In this document: positions 8,144 through 17,588 of the stretch, piece by piece
Layout of the letters: the number at the start of each line of letters is the position of its first letter
Position numbering within the stretch: position 1 is the first letter of the stretch
Source: G965225705 sp965225705
Lineage (GTDB): Bacteria; Pseudomonadota; Alphaproteobacteria; Caulobacterales; Maricaulaceae
Direction: 5' to 3'
DNA: 64,000 bases
NCBI GenBank assembly: GCA_965225705.1
Contig: OZ245325.1
Location: forward strand, 1,488,001-1,552,000
Made by a program: the position numbers and the translations under genes
Notes under the pieces: model-generated
The model's input: only the letters and a program-made list of their open reading frames with translations
What the model was told of the DNA's origin: nothing
Database searches by the model: none

Positions 8144-9154
8144 ATGCGCATGCGTCTTGTCCCCGGCTTTTTAGCTATCCTCTCTCTTTTTGTTGTCTCA
8201 CCCTCGTTTGCACAAAGCAGGGCAGAGCTTGATTATCGTCTCAAACAGGTTGAACAGCTCCTGGCAGGTCTTGACGGCAATATTTATGGCGAAGGGTCCG
8301 CTCTCGCACGCCTGACGATACGCCTGGATGATTTAGAGCGCCTTCTTACTGAACAAACTGGCCAGATTGAACGCCTTCACCATGACAATCAACGTTTGCG
8401 CGATGAGCTGGCCCGTCTCCGAAAAACCGGGGGAACTGAAGGGGGGAAAAATATACCCACTGACTCCCTCGCTTCTATACATACCCCCATGATAGAGGGA
8501 AAGGGGCCCGGAGAGATACGCCCTGCTCCTGAAGGTGAGTCTCAGGTTTCTTCTGAAGACAGCAAAGGAAAACCTGTCATTCTTGGGGGGTCTTATGTGG
8601 CGGTTGATCCTGAAGATCCTTATGCTGAGGCCAAAGCCCGCGCAACAGGTGTTTTGGGAGACACCCTTGCAGAAGAAGAAACAAACATACGACCTGATTC
8701 AAACACAGCACCCGGAGCTTTAGAAAAAAATGGGGTACAGCAGGAAGATAAGATGTCAGTCAACACCCCTGAAAACGCTCAAAAAGACTATGAAGAAGCT
8801 AAACGGCTTCTGGCTGAAGGAAATTTTGAGGCTGCCCGCGCGGCTTTTGAAACTTTTGTCACGGCGCACACGAAAAACGCCCTGCAGGGTGAGGCTTATT
8901 ATTGGCTGGGAGAGACGTATTTTGTCCATAAAAATATGACCCGGGCAGCCTCTTCTTATATTCAGGCCCTCAAAAACAACCCGAAAGGTCCAAAAGCACC
9001 AGAGGCTATGGCACGGCTTGCAGAAAGCCTGGAATCTCTTGGAAAAAAGGAAGAAGCCTGCCGCACAGTGGGACAATTTGGGCGTGAATACCCCAATGCC
9101 CCGTCCGCAGCGAAAAATAAAATAGACCTCTTAAAGCGTCGTGCAGGGTGCTAG
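8144..9154 (+). CDS. cpoB: Tol-Pal accessory protein CpoB (YbgF)
   Basis: Periplasmic protein that works with the Tol-Pal system and coordinates peptidoglycan synthesis with outer-membrane constriction. Residues 1-23 form a signal peptide ending SFA-QS. Residues 25-95 form a coiled coil with a leucine-rich heptad pattern. A low-complexity linker follows (about 95-210), and the C-terminal 120 residues hold TPR repeats (YYWLGETYF, PEAMARLAESLESLGKKEEA). AAGGAGG precedes the ATG. The stop overlaps the tilS start by seven bases, matching the common alphaproteobacterial ybgF-tilS order, but tolB and pal are not upstream here. Confidence 0.9.
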   Translation: MRMRLVPGFLAILSLFVVSPSFAQSRAELDYRLKQVEQLLAGLDGNIYGEGSALARLTIRLDDLERLLTEQTGQIERLHHDNQRLRDELARLRKTGGTEGGKNIPTDSLASIHTPMIEGKGPGEIRPAPEGESQVSSEDSKGKPVILGGSYVAVDPEDPYAEAKARATGVLGDTLAEEETNIRPDSNTAPGALEKNGVQQEDKMSVNTPENAQKDYEEAKRLLAEGNFEAARAAFETFVTAHTKNALQGEAYYWLGETYFVHKNMTRAASSYIQALKNNPKGPKAPEAMARLAESLESLGKKEEACRTVGQFGREYPNAPSAAKNKIDLLKRRAGC

Positions 9155-10548
9155 ACAGATTTTCTCTTTCACGTCATTTTCAATGTGATCTTAATCGTCT
9201 CGCCACCAGAGCTAAGGGCAGCCCTTTAGGGCTTGCTCTTTCTGGTGGCGGTGACTCTATGGCCCTGCTCCACCTGACAGCGGCATGGTCCAAAAAGCGA
9301 GACTATCCTGTTGTTGTCTATAGTGTCGATCATGGCTTGCGTGAACACGCGCACCGGGAAGCCGTCTGGGCCTGTGCACAGGCCCAGGCCCTTGGCCTTC
9401 CGGCAGAAATCCTGACCTGGAAGCATCACAGAAAAGTATACGGAACAGGCATTCAGGAACAGGCACGACAGGCACGCTATACCATGATGGCTTTAAAACT
9501 TAAACAGGCCGGGGGCTGTCTTCTTCTTACAGGACATACACGCGACGATCAGATGGAAACCTTTATTTTCAGAATGTTAAGACAAAAAAACTGGCGGGGC
9601 TGGGCAGCCCTGCATAAAATTTCCCCCTACCCCATCTGGCCAGAAGGAGAAGGGCTCTGGCTTGCAAGACCTCTGCTTGATATGCAACGCAAAGATCTGA
9701 GAGTGTTCCTGCAAACCCGTGGCGTCACATGGATTGAAGATGAGAGTAATGAGAATACTGTTTTTGCACGCACCCGCATTCGAAAAGACCTGAAGGTCTT
9801 ATCTGAAAAGGGTTTTAACACCGATCGTTTTCTGGGTTTACATAACCATGTGACTGACCTTAAAGCCTGTGAGTATAAAGAGGCCGTCGGGATTATCAGA
9901 AAAGGTGTGACATTTCACCCCGAAGGCTATGCCTGTCTTGACCCTCACATCTTTCGCGCCTGTTCACCTGGTCCGGGAAAGCTTGCTTTTGGTGTGGCCC
10001 TTGTCTGTGTTTCTGGCAGGGAATCTGTCCCACGGGACTCTGCCCTGACACGCCTGTTTCAAAATTTCACTGAGGGACAAAGCTACGGAGGCACACTTCA
10101 TGGTGTACGGCTTGTTATCACCACCAAAGGCTGTTTTCTGACACGGGATCCGGGAGATGTTTTGGGGCGTGGTTCCGGACCTTTTCCCTCTCAGCTTAAA
10201 GAGATCACTCCGCATCAAGCTTTGATCTGGGACGGGCGGTTTTCTGTCATAACGCATGAAAAGGGTATAAATTTTAAAGCGCTGGGAGGCCATGAACAAC
10301 AACTCAATGAGACAGCACGCGTATATCTTAAGCGTTTACCAGCTTGTGTCCGTCCCCTCCTTCCTGCTTTTTTCCGGGGGGAGACTCTTATGGCTGTTCC
10401 CTTTTTAAAGTTTAAAGCTGATCATGGCGTTTACCTTCTTGACTGTCTGGTTCAAAGACGTGCCGCTTTCTGGCTGGATTATGCTTTGTCTTTTACAAAT
10501 AACGAAGAAGGAGGTATAGACAGGGAGGAACTTATGGGCAGAGGATGA
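9148..10548 (+). CDS. tilS: tRNA(Ile)-lysidine synthetase TilS
   Basis: ATP-dependent enzyme that converts C34 of the CAU-anticodon isoleucine tRNA to lysidine, so that it reads AUA. The PP-loop SGGGDS is at residues 32-37, and the family's D-H-G-L-R and GHTRDDQxET segments follow. The C-terminal part is divergent, as is usual. The start is a GTG overlapping the end of cpoB; no ATG exists before the catalytic loop. Length (466 residues) is normal. Often ftsH follows tilS in this class; here a DsbA-like gene follows. Confidence 0.95.
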   Translation: MLDRFSLSRHFQCDLNRLATRAKGSPLGLALSGGGDSMALLHLTAAWSKKRDYPVVVYSVDHGLREHAHREAVWACAQAQALGLPAEILTWKHHRKVYGTGIQEQARQARYTMMALKLKQAGGCLLLTGHTRDDQMETFIFRMLRQKNWRGWAALHKISPYPIWPEGEGLWLARPLLDMQRKDLRVFLQTRGVTWIEDESNENTVFARTRIRKDLKVLSEKGFNTDRFLGLHNHVTDLKACEYKEAVGIIRKGVTFHPEGYACLDPHIFRACSPGPGKLAFGVALVCVSGRESVPRDSALTRLFQNFTEGQSYGGTLHGVRLVITTKGCFLTRDPGDVLGRGSGPFPSQLKEITPHQALIWDGRFSVITHEKGINFKALGGHEQQLNETARVYLKRLPACVRPLLPAFFRGETLMAVPFLKFKADHGVYLLDCLVQRRAAFWLDYALSFTNNEEGGIDREELMGRG

Positions 10549-10628
10549 ACTCCCTTTGCCATGTGATACATATTCAAGGGATCTGTCCGGATAGTGCCCT
10601 TTTGTATATAAAAACTAAGGATAATATT

Positions 10629-11285
10629 ATGATGATGTCTTTTCGATTTCTTCTACGCCTTGTGCCACTTTGTTTTCTCTTTTTATTTTTAGCGTGTGGA
10701 AAAAGCTCTGAAAGTGCACAAATGTCACCTTATGAAGTCTCAGGTGATCATGCCCTTGGGAACCCAAACGCTTCGGTTACCCTTGTCGAATATGCTTCCA
10801 TCACCTGTTCCCATTGTGCAGTTTTCCATAAAACTATTTGGCCTCAAATTAAGAAAGAATACGTCGACACAGGAAAAATACGCTATATTTTTCGTGAATT
10901 TCCGACACCACCTCAACAATTAGCCACAGCTGGTTTCCTGATTGCAAATTGTGCTGGTGAGGACAAATTTTTCTCTATACTTGATACATTCTTTGATCGT
11001 CAGGTGGCAATTTTTAAAGAGGCTGAACAGGGACGTGCACGGGAAGCTTTACTGGCCATTGCCAAACAGTTTGGTCTTTCTGAAGACAAGGTCAACCAGT
11101 GCTTTGCCAACAAAGAAGAGATCAAACATCTTCAGGATGTTCAAATAAAGGGTTATGAGACCTATAAAATTACAGGAACTCCCAGTTTTCTCATCAATGG
11201 CACACTTGTTCCTTATGAGAAAACAAGAAATTTTGAGGATTTCAAAGCTCAGTTTGATGCTCTTTTAAACAGCACATCTCAGTGA
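10629..11285 (+). CDS. DsbA/Com1-like thioredoxin-fold lipoprotein
   Basis: Periplasmic thiol-disulphide oxidoreductase. An N-terminal hydrophobic segment ends in a cysteine (FLFLACG), which could be a lipobox although phenylalanine at -3 is unusual. The active site reads C-S-H-C within ITCSHCAVFH, and the cis-proline loop appears as TGTPSFLING. The rest matches the DSBA-like family with an inserted helical domain. I start at the ATG at 10629, with AAGG eight bases upstream. An in-frame ATG at 10545 overlaps the tilS stop but would put 28 unlikely residues before the signal sequence. Probably co-transcribed with cpoB and tilS. Confidence 0.85.
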   Translation: MMMSFRFLLRLVPLCFLFLFLACGKSSESAQMSPYEVSGDHALGNPNASVTLVEYASITCSHCAVFHKTIWPQIKKEYVDTGKIRYIFREFPTPPQQLATAGFLIANCAGEDKFFSILDTFFDRQVAIFKEAEQGRAREALLAIAKQFGLSEDKVNQCFANKEEIKHLQDVQIKGYETYKITGTPSFLINGTLVPYEKTRNFEDFKAQFDALLNSTSQ

Positions 11286-11290
11286 AAGAC

Positions 11291-11449
11291 ATGAACAGCT
11301 CCCCCTTCCCCTTCCCCTTCCCCTTCCGGGAACAAAAACCTGCCTTTTTTAACCCGGATCGGGAAGGGCCTGATCACCTTAAAGCTCAGCTAAGCCAGTT
11401 TAAGGCTGTCAGGCTCAACAAAATCCGGAGAGGAAGCTATCGGATTTAA
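11291..11449 (+). other. Doubtful 52-codon ORF carrying a hexanucleotide repeat
   Basis: An ATG-started frame of 52 codons directly after the DsbA-like gene. Its first part encodes alternating Pro-Phe because of four CCCCTT repeats; the rest is basic and resembles nothing I know. No good ribosome binding site. I regard it as possibly non-coding. Confidence 0.2.
11302..11325 (+). repeat. Tandem hexanucleotide repeat (CCCCTT)x4
   Basis: Four exact, adjacent copies of CCCCTT lie in the gap between the DsbA-like gene and atpI. Such tracts are prone to slippage. It is outside any secure coding region. Confidence 0.9.
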
Positions 11450-11642
11450 GGGTTTCATATTCTCAGGACCTGCTTCCGGCTCCCTTCCAATATACACCTC
11501 CAACCCGGCTCTTAAAAAAACCCGCACAGGTTTTTTCCTGCTTTCCTGTCTAAAATTTATTTCTTATGCACACACTTCAAAATAGTTTTAAAAAGCCATT
11601 TTCCCTTTTCTGACTTGACCTCCTGAAAAGGCAGGATGTAAA
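11450..11642. other. Leader of the F0 ATP synthase operon
   Basis: Nearly 200 bases without a gene. A symmetric element, AAAAAACC (11515-11522) and GGTTTTTT (11529-11536) around a six-base loop, could act as a weak bidirectional terminator. AGGA just before 11643 is the atpI ribosome binding site. The promoter of the atp operon should lie here but I cannot place it. Confidence 0.4.
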
Positions 11643-12071
11643 ATGCGCAGCAATTTTGATCCCCTTTCCTGGCACAACAGAAAAAAAATATTGCACACAA
11701 TGTCTAACAGCGATAAAGAGCCTTCTGAGGATTTTCCGGAACCGTCCAGCCGCGATCTTGATGATCTTGGCCGCCGTCTTCAACAGAGGCAGCACGGACG
11801 TTTTTCGAGACAGTCCACACAACAGAGGGAGTCTAAAACCTCTGGCATGAGTACCGGATTGCGCTATAGTGCAGACTTTGTGGCCGGGATTTTTGTTGGC
11901 ACGGGTCTTGGCTGGCTTTTGGACCGCTTTGCCGGAACGATGCCCTGGGGTGTGATTGTGGGGACTCTGCTTGGTTTTTCTGCAGGGGCGTTTAATGTCG
12001 TACGTGCAGCAAAAGAGATGAATGCTGACCCGCCTGATGACAAGCGTGGTGAGGAAAAGGAGACAACATAA
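11643..12071 (+). CDS. atpI: ATP synthase protein I (AtpI)
   Basis: Small membrane protein at the head of the F0 operon, thought to help assemble the c-ring. The N-terminal 65 residues are hydrophilic; two membrane helices follow with the family pattern VGTGLGWLLDRF and GVIVGTLLGFSAGAFNVVR. Length is 142 residues from this ATG, which has AGGA upstream; an in-frame ATG at 11700 lacks one. The stop and the atpB start share a base (TAATG), implying coupling. Confidence 0.9.
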   Translation: MRSNFDPLSWHNRKKILHTMSNSDKEPSEDFPEPSSRDLDDLGRRLQQRQHGRFSRQSTQQRESKTSGMSTGLRYSADFVAGIFVGTGLGWLLDRFAGTMPWGVIVGTLLGFSAGAFNVVRAAKEMNADPPDDKRGEEKETT

Positions 12072-12826
12072 TGGTCATGCTGGCCACTGATCCGATTTCA
12101 CAGTTTAAAGTGCATCCTCTTGCAGAGCTTCGCATTGGCTCCCTTGATCTCTCTTTTACCAATGCAAGCTTTTCTATGTTCATTGGTGTTGGGTGTATTC
12201 TTCTTTTCTTTACGCTGGCAACCTCAAAGCTAACCCTTAAACCCGGTCGCCTCCAGTCCATGGCAGAAATTGTCTATACCTTTATTGCGGACATGGTTCG
12301 CTCAACAACGGGGACAGAAGGTTTACGCTTTTTCCCCTTTGTTTTTAGTCTTTTTATGTTTGTTCTGGCTGCGAATCTTTTGGGCATGTTCCCTGTTTTC
12401 TTTACCGTGACAAGCCAGCTCATTGTGACCTTTTCTCTGTCCCTGACTGTGATGGCTGTCGTTATAGGTTATGGTTTGTACAAACATGGCTTTGGGTTTT
12501 TTAAGATTTTTGTTCCCTCTGGCGTCCCAATAGTTTTGATGCCTCTTGTGAGTGTCATTGAAATTTTTTCTTTTCTGAGCCGCCCTATCAGTCTTTCTGT
12601 GCGTTTGTTTGCAAATATGTTTGCAGGGCACACACTCTTAAAAGTCATTGCCGGCTTTATCGTAGCACTGGGCAGTGCAGGGATCTGGGCGGGATTATCC
12701 CCGCTACCTTTTATCTTCACAGTGGCTTTACTCGCCCTTGAATTTCTTGTAGCAGTTCTTCAGGCTTATGTGTTTAGTATTTTAACCTGTATCTATCTTA
12801 ACGATGCGCTTCATCCCGGCCATTAA
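12071..12826 (+). CDS. atpB: ATP synthase F0 subunit a
   Basis: Proton-channel subunit of the inner-membrane F0 sector. It has about five to six membrane helices. The essential arginine is in RPISLSVRLFANMFAGHTL near residue 178, the helix that faces the c-ring carboxylate. Length (251 residues) matches alphaproteobacterial subunit a. AAGGAGA lies seven bases before the ATG. It is second in atpI-atpB-atpE-atpF'-atpF; F1 genes are not in the window, as is normal for this class. Confidence 0.97.
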   Translation: MVMLATDPISQFKVHPLAELRIGSLDLSFTNASFSMFIGVGCILLFFTLATSKLTLKPGRLQSMAEIVYTFIADMVRSTTGTEGLRFFPFVFSLFMFVLAANLLGMFPVFFTVTSQLIVTFSLSLTVMAVVIGYGLYKHGFGFFKIFVPSGVPIVLMPLVSVIEIFSFLSRPISLSVRLFANMFAGHTLLKVIAGFIVALGSAGIWAGLSPLPFIFTVALLALEFLVAVLQAYVFSILTCIYLNDALHPGH

Positions 12827-12873
12827 AACCAGGGGCTGAGCGCTAAAATTTATTGTTCATCAAAAGGAGTAAA

Positions 12874-13104
12874 ATGATGGAAGCAGAAGCAGCAAAATAT
12901 ATTGGCGCAGGTCTTGCCTGCATCGGTGTTTTGGGTGCAGCTTTAGGCGTTGGTAATATTTTCGCAAGTTTCCTGACAGGGGCCCTGCGTAATCCTTCCG
13001 CTGCGAAAGAGCAAACTGGTAACCTTATTTTTGGCTTTGCTGTGACAGAGGCTTTGGGCATTTTCGCTCTGTTGATTGCGTTTTTGCTTCTCTTTGCTGT
13101 TTAG
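12874..13104 (+). CDS. atpE: ATP synthase F0 subunit c
   Basis: Hairpin proteolipid that forms the rotating c-ring. The first helix is glycine/alanine rich (GVLGAALGVGNIFASF), the polar loop contains ALRNPSA, and the proton-carrying glutamate lies in VTEALGIFALLIAFLL. I use the ATG at 12874 (76 residues) with AAGGAGT close upstream, rather than a TTG at 12853. I see no extra polar ligand set that would suggest sodium coupling. Confidence 0.97.
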   Translation: MMEAEAAKYIGAGLACIGVLGAALGVGNIFASFLTGALRNPSAAKEQTGNLIFGFAVTEALGIFALLIAFLLLFAV

Positions 13105-13204
13105 GTTCTCCCCAACACCTTAACCTGGCTCTCAACACACTTTTTGATGGTGAGGACCCGCAGGTGTTTTTTAGGTCCTGTTTGTTGTCCTTATGGAGAC
13201 TTTT

Positions 13205-13771
13205 ATGTTGTTTGCACAGCTTAACTTAGGCATGGCAGAAGCAGCAGGTGCGGTGCAGGGAAAAGAGAAAACTGTCTTTCCCCCTTTTGATCCGACACAT
13301 TTTTTGTCGCAGATATTTTGGCTGGCCCTGTCTTTTCTCCTGCTCTACCTTGTCTTAAGCAATGTTTTGCTTCCAAGATTGTCCGGGCTTCTTGAAGAAA
13401 GACGCGATCGAATCGCAGATGATCTTGATGCAGCAGCACGCATGCAGGATGAAGCTAAACAGGCAGAACATGCCTATAAAAAAGCTTTGGCTGAAGCACG
13501 TGCAAAGGCGCACACGCTTGCTGATCACAAGCAGGTGCAGACAAAAAAGGAACTCGCACAGGATATCGCAGAAACAGAAGCAAGGCTTGCCAAACAGCAG
13601 GCCGCAGCCCAGGAACGTATTGGAAAGGCCTCTCTTGAAGCGACGAAACATGTGCGGAGCATTGCCCTCCAAACAGCTCATAGTGTTCTTACAGCTGTGA
13701 CGCCTAAAATTAAACCTGATTCCAAAACTTTGGAAGAGGCGGTCGATCAGGCCGAATCAGAAAGCCTGTAA
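13205..13771 (+). CDS. atpG: ATP synthase F0 subunit b'
   Basis: Second stator-stalk subunit, found as a heterodimer partner of b in Alphaproteobacteria and photosynthetic organisms. A short N-terminus leads into one membrane helix (about residues 30-50) and then a long charged coiled coil rich in alanine, lysine and glutamate. The ATG at 13205 has GGAG six bases upstream and is preferred to the ATG at 13193. Its position directly before atpF separates it from subunit b. The gene symbol for b' varies between databases (atpG, atpX, atpF2). Confidence 0.9.
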   Translation: MLFAQLNLGMAEAAGAVQGKEKTVFPPFDPTHFLSQIFWLALSFLLLYLVLSNVLLPRLSGLLEERRDRIADDLDAAARMQDEAKQAEHAYKKALAEARAKAHTLADHKQVQTKKELAQDIAETEARLAKQQAAAQERIGKASLEATKHVRSIALQTAHSVLTAVTPKIKPDSKTLEEAVDQAESESL

Positions 13772-13793
13772 AACCTGAAAAGGAATTTTGCCT

Positions 13794-14318
13794 ATGAACT
13801 GGTCCCATAGTCTTCACCTGCCAACCGGCTTCATGGATCCGACCTTATGGGTTCTTCTGGCCCTGCTTGTTTTCTTTGGCCTTATTCTTTTTCTTGGCTT
13901 TCATAAAAAGATTGCAAAAAGTCTTGATGAACGTAGTGACGCTATTCAAAATGAGCTTGATGAAGCGCGTCACCTACGTGAAGAAGCACAAAAACTTCTG
14001 GCGTCTTTCCAAAGACGCAGGCGTGAAGCTGAACAGGAAGCAGATATTATTGTCGAACAGGCTGAAAAGGAAGCTGAGCGTTTGGCACAACAGGCCCGGA
14101 GAGACCTTACTGAACGCCTGGAGCGACGTACGCGTATGGCTGAGGACAGGATTGCACAGGCCGAGATTCAGGCAGAAAAAAACATACGCCGTGCAGCAGC
14201 AGACCTTGCTATTCTCGCCTGTGAACATTTCTTACATAGAAATGTCACAGATACCGATCATGAAGATCTTATTCAGCAAGCTCTTCAGAATATGGATTCA
14301 CACTGGCCCCGTGCCTGA
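13794..14318 (+). CDS. atpF: ATP synthase F0 subunit b
   Basis: Peripheral stator subunit linking F0 to F1. One N-terminal membrane helix (about residues 18-38, containing VLLALLVFFGLILFLGF) is followed by a long amphipathic coiled coil with many E/R/A residues. The last gene of the F0 operon. I use the ATG at 13794, with AAGGA about nine bases upstream, instead of a TTG six bases before it. Length (174 residues) is normal. Confidence 0.93.
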   Translation: MNWSHSLHLPTGFMDPTLWVLLALLVFFGLILFLGFHKKIAKSLDERSDAIQNELDEARHLREEAQKLLASFQRRRREAEQEADIIVEQAEKEAERLAQQARRDLTERLERRTRMAEDRIAQAEIQAEKNIRRAAADLAILACEHFLHRNVTDTDHEDLIQQALQNMDSHWPRA

Positions 14319-14389
14319 CAGAAAGCTTTTTAAGGCGCTCTGCTCATGAAAAAGGCACGATACACTGTTTTTATAGAAGCTCTTTCCCG

Positions 14390-15499
14390 ATGATTTCTTC
14401 TCTCTTTTCCGGAAAACTTCCTATGGCGCTTTTCCATCTTATGCCTCCGGAAAAAGCTCATGCTATGGCCTTTTTCTTTCTGAAAAATGGGCTGTTTCCC
14501 CGTTCTTCCGCCTCTGTTTTTCCTGAACTTACAACAGAATGTGCCGGGCTTCACTTCCCCAACCCTTTAGGTCTTGCAGCAGGATTTGATAAAAACGCTG
14601 AAGCACCCCATGCCCTTATGTCCATGGGATTTGGCTTTGTGGAGTGTGGAGCCGTGACCCCACGACCACAGCAAGGCTCCCTAAAACCAAGGCTTTTTCG
14701 CCTTTCACAGGACAGAGCCCTGATTAATCGTATGGGGTTTAATAATGAGGGGGCATCTGTTATCGCTGAACGACTGGACAGGGCCCATCATCATTATAGA
14801 GAATCTGATCTCTCACAGGCTGTTATTGGCCTCAATATTGGTGCCAATAAAGAAACAGAAGACAGACCAGAAGACTATAAAAAGCTTATTGAAACTTTCT
14901 GGGGGAAGGCCTCTTATTTCTCGATTAATATTTCCTCCCCAAACACACCCCATTTGCGGGAGCTTCAGTCCGGAGAAGCCTTTGAGGATCTTGCAGCCCG
15001 CCTTATGGATATACGTCGCAAGCTTGCAGGGGATTCTTCTTCTCCACCCTTTTTTCTTAAAATTGCGCCGGATCTGGATGAGGGGAGCCTTGAAAAACTT
15101 GCTGAACTCACACTATCCTATGGTTTTGAAGGTCTTATCGTCAGCAACACAACAACAGAACGGCCTTCATCTTTACAGTCACCCCTCAAACATGAAAAAG
15201 GGGGGCTTTCAGGACCACCTCTTTTTCAACGCTCAACCAGAACCCTCCGCCTTCTTTATGAGATGACGCAGGGAAGACTTGTTCTTATTGGTGCAGGTGG
15301 CATAGACTCTGCTGAGACGGCCTACCAAAAAATACGCGCAGGCGCTTCCGCCCTTCAGCTTTATACAGCTCTTATCTATGAGGGCCCCTCTCTTATTCCA
15401 CAGATTCTTCAGGGGCTTTCTGAACGTTTAAAAGCTGATGGTTTTAAGCATATCAAAGACGCCGTCGGGACAGCGGCCGGGAAAAAACACGCTGCATAA
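14390..15499 (+). CDS. pyrD: Dihydroorotate dehydrogenase (quinone), class 2
   Basis: Membrane-associated flavoenzyme of pyrimidine synthesis that oxidises dihydroorotate to orotate and passes electrons to ubiquinone. An amphipathic N-terminal segment precedes the barrel, as in class 2 enzymes. FMN and substrate segments are visible: NPLGLAAGFDKNAE, NRMGFNNEG, and NISSPNTPHLRELQ with serine as the class 2 catalytic base; later LKIAPDL and LIGAGGI. Length is 369 residues. No strong ribosome binding site is seen before the ATG. It follows atpF on the same strand and converges with the rhomboid gene. Confidence 0.95.
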   Translation: MISSLFSGKLPMALFHLMPPEKAHAMAFFFLKNGLFPRSSASVFPELTTECAGLHFPNPLGLAAGFDKNAEAPHALMSMGFGFVECGAVTPRPQQGSLKPRLFRLSQDRALINRMGFNNEGASVIAERLDRAHHHYRESDLSQAVIGLNIGANKETEDRPEDYKKLIETFWGKASYFSINISSPNTPHLRELQSGEAFEDLAARLMDIRRKLAGDSSSPPFFLKIAPDLDEGSLEKLAELTLSYGFEGLIVSNTTTERPSSLQSPLKHEKGGLSGPPLFQRSTRTLRLLYEMTQGRLVLIGAGGIDSAETAYQKIRAGASALQLYTALIYEGPSLIPQILQGLSERLKADGFKHIKDAVGTAAGKKHAA

Positions 15500-15593
15500 A
15501 ATATCCTTAAATAGAAAACTGTGCAGAAAATCTCCCTCTTCATGCACATATGTTCAAACTGTTATAGAAACTGTTGAATACAGCCTTTTGTTC

Positions 15594-16232
15594 TTACCGC
15601 AGGCGTATAAAAAGAGGGTAGAGACAAGCCCCGGCTAAATACCCTCCTATATGGGCGCTCCAGGCGATATGTGCCTCTAAAAAACGACCGAATACAAGGG
15701 GAATCATGTTCAGAGCAATCCAGATTATTCCCCATTGAACAACACGTTTTTGCCCCCCACTTGCCCAGGCTGTTGCTGCAAAAAGACCTGAGAGAGCAGA
15801 AGAGGCCCCAATGGCCACTTTTGGAACCCCCTGATTCACCGCTAAAAAAAGCAGGGCCCCTCCTAAAGTACTCCCCAAAAACAGGAGCAGGAAAAGAGTG
15901 TTTCCTTTTTTGTTATCTCCCAGAGCCCTGAGGACGGGGACAGAAAAAGCGAGGCCAAAGAAAAAATTCATCCCAAAGTGAGCCCACCCACCATGTAAAA
16001 GCACATGCCCAAAAAGGGGTGTGAGGGACCCTAAAGGTCGTGGCTGAAGGTGATATTTCAGGGTAGCTTCCCTGTTGGCCAGGGCAAAGCTACGGGACAT
16101 CCAGTCATAAATGCCCTCCCCCCCAAACATGTAAAAACATTGTGCAACGGTCAGAACAGAGAAAAGAAGGAGAATGATGTTCGGCATATCAAGGAAGAAG
16201 GGCTGATGGGGCTTCAGAGAAGGTGATGTCAT
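15594..16232 (-). CDS. Rhomboid-family intramembrane serine protease
   Basis: A 212-residue protein with about six membrane helices. The rhomboid features are present: HGGWAHFGMNFFF in the early region, the catalytic serine in a GASSALSG context near residue 143, and the catalytic histidine in AHIGGYLAG near the C-terminus. It would cleave membrane helices of unknown substrates. No partner gene is linked. An internal ATG at 16187 is a possible alternative start, but it would trim the cytoplasmic N-terminus to almost nothing. Confidence 0.85.
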   Translation of the reverse strand: MTSPSLKPHQPFFLDMPNIILLLFSVLTVAQCFYMFGGEGIYDWMSRSFALANREATLKYHLQPRPLGSLTPLFGHVLLHGGWAHFGMNFFFGLAFSVPVLRALGDNKKGNTLFLLLFLGSTLGGALLFLAVNQGVPKVAIGASSALSGLFAATAWASGGQKRVVQWGIIWIALNMIPLVFGRFLEAHIAWSAHIGGYLAGACLYPLFIRLR

Positions 16233-16447
16233 AACAGAAACAATCTTTGCTCAAAAACATATGTTGGTAAGGTATGAAAGGGGTCATTGGGTAAAAATTT
16301 TAAACCCTTATCCCGGGAAACACAATTTTTATAAGTATTTGTGGGGCCCTTTTACCCTTCCTGAGACTGGACAATATGAAAAAAAAAAATACAATAGGGA
16401 TACAACATCACTTTGACAATCACCTTCTATAAAGGAGCCTTTCCCTT

Positions 16448-17326
16448 ATGTCTGTTCGGGACCCGGTTATTGCTGAGCAGGAATGCGCTGATGACTTTAC
16501 GATAGAGCAGCGTTGGGAAGAATATACGCCTCAACAGCATGCCCTGTGGGACAGGCTTTATACACAGCAGATAAAGACCCTCAAAAACAGGGCTGCCCAG
16601 GAATTCTATCATGGGCTTAAAATTCTGGACCTTAATAAAGAGGGCATACCCGATTTTCACCGCGTTAACCAGGCCCTCAGGAAACTCACGGGCTGGGAGG
16701 TTGTTGCTGTGCCTGGCCTTGTGCCCGATGCTGTTTTTTTTGAACACCTTGCCAACCGGCGCTTTCCGGCGGGGCGTTTTATCCGTGAACCCCATGAGAT
16801 AGATTATATTGAAGAACCTGATATTTTTCATGATGTCTTTGGGCATGTTCCCCTTTTAAGTCAGCCTGTTTTTGCTGCATATATGCAGGCTTATGGGGAA
16901 AATGGTTTGCGCACCATAAAGACTGGGGGTCTTAAAAATCTGGCACGTCTTTACTGGTACACGGTTGAGTTTGGCCTTATCAGGCATGAAAAAGAGCTCA
17001 GAATTTATGGCGCAGGGATCGTTTCTTCGCGTACAGAGTCAATTTTCTCTCTTGAATCCTCTTCTCCCCACCGCATTCATTTTGATCTTGAGCGCCTTAT
17101 GAAAACTGACTACAGGATCGATGATTTCCAGCAAACCTATTTTGTTATTGATTCTTATGATGAACTTTTTGAAGCGACACATCACGACCTCTCCCCTTTA
17201 TGTGCACGCCTTGAAGAATCTAATACCTATAGGGTTGACGAGATCCTTCCCGGGGACACAGTTTTTCAAAAGGGAACACAGGCTTATGCACTGGCAGGAG
17301 GACGCCTGGCAGATGAGGCCGTATAA
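16448..17326 (+). CDS. phhA: Phenylalanine 4-monooxygenase
   Basis: Non-haem iron enzyme that hydroxylates phenylalanine to tyrosine with a tetrahydropterin cofactor. The iron triad is intact: His128 and His133 in HDVFGHVP, and Glu174 in YWYTVEFGL. Length (292 residues) fits the single-domain bacterial enzyme without the regulatory ACT domain of animal forms. AAAGGAG lies upstream of the ATG. No pterin carbinolamine dehydratase (phhB) or other tyrosine-catabolism gene is adjacent, so whether it serves tyrosine synthesis or phenylalanine breakdown is open. Confidence 0.95.
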   Translation: MSVRDPVIAEQECADDFTIEQRWEEYTPQQHALWDRLYTQQIKTLKNRAAQEFYHGLKILDLNKEGIPDFHRVNQALRKLTGWEVVAVPGLVPDAVFFEHLANRRFPAGRFIREPHEIDYIEEPDIFHDVFGHVPLLSQPVFAAYMQAYGENGLRTIKTGGLKNLARLYWYTVEFGLIRHEKELRIYGAGIVSSRTESIFSLESSSPHRIHFDLERLMKTDYRIDDFQQTYFVIDSYDELFEATHHDLSPLCARLEESNTYRVDEILPGDTVFQKGTQAYALAGGRLADEAV

Positions 17327-17588
17327 AACTTAAGCCCGGGTTTTCCAGACATTTTTTCAACCTTCTCTTCTCAGGTTTCAAAGCCTTGTCTTTTGGCAGG
17401 ACAGGCTTGTCTGACTGAGATTTATGTTTTTATGCTATGCATGATCTTTAAGAATCAAGTCTCTCTGGCTATGCTGATATAAAACCTCATAAGGGAAAAC
17501 TTCCCCTTTGGCACCCAACGGCTTTTATACTGTCAAAGATGAGGTAGAGTTTTTTTCTTTCACTTTACAGGGTTTGAACATCTCAATC

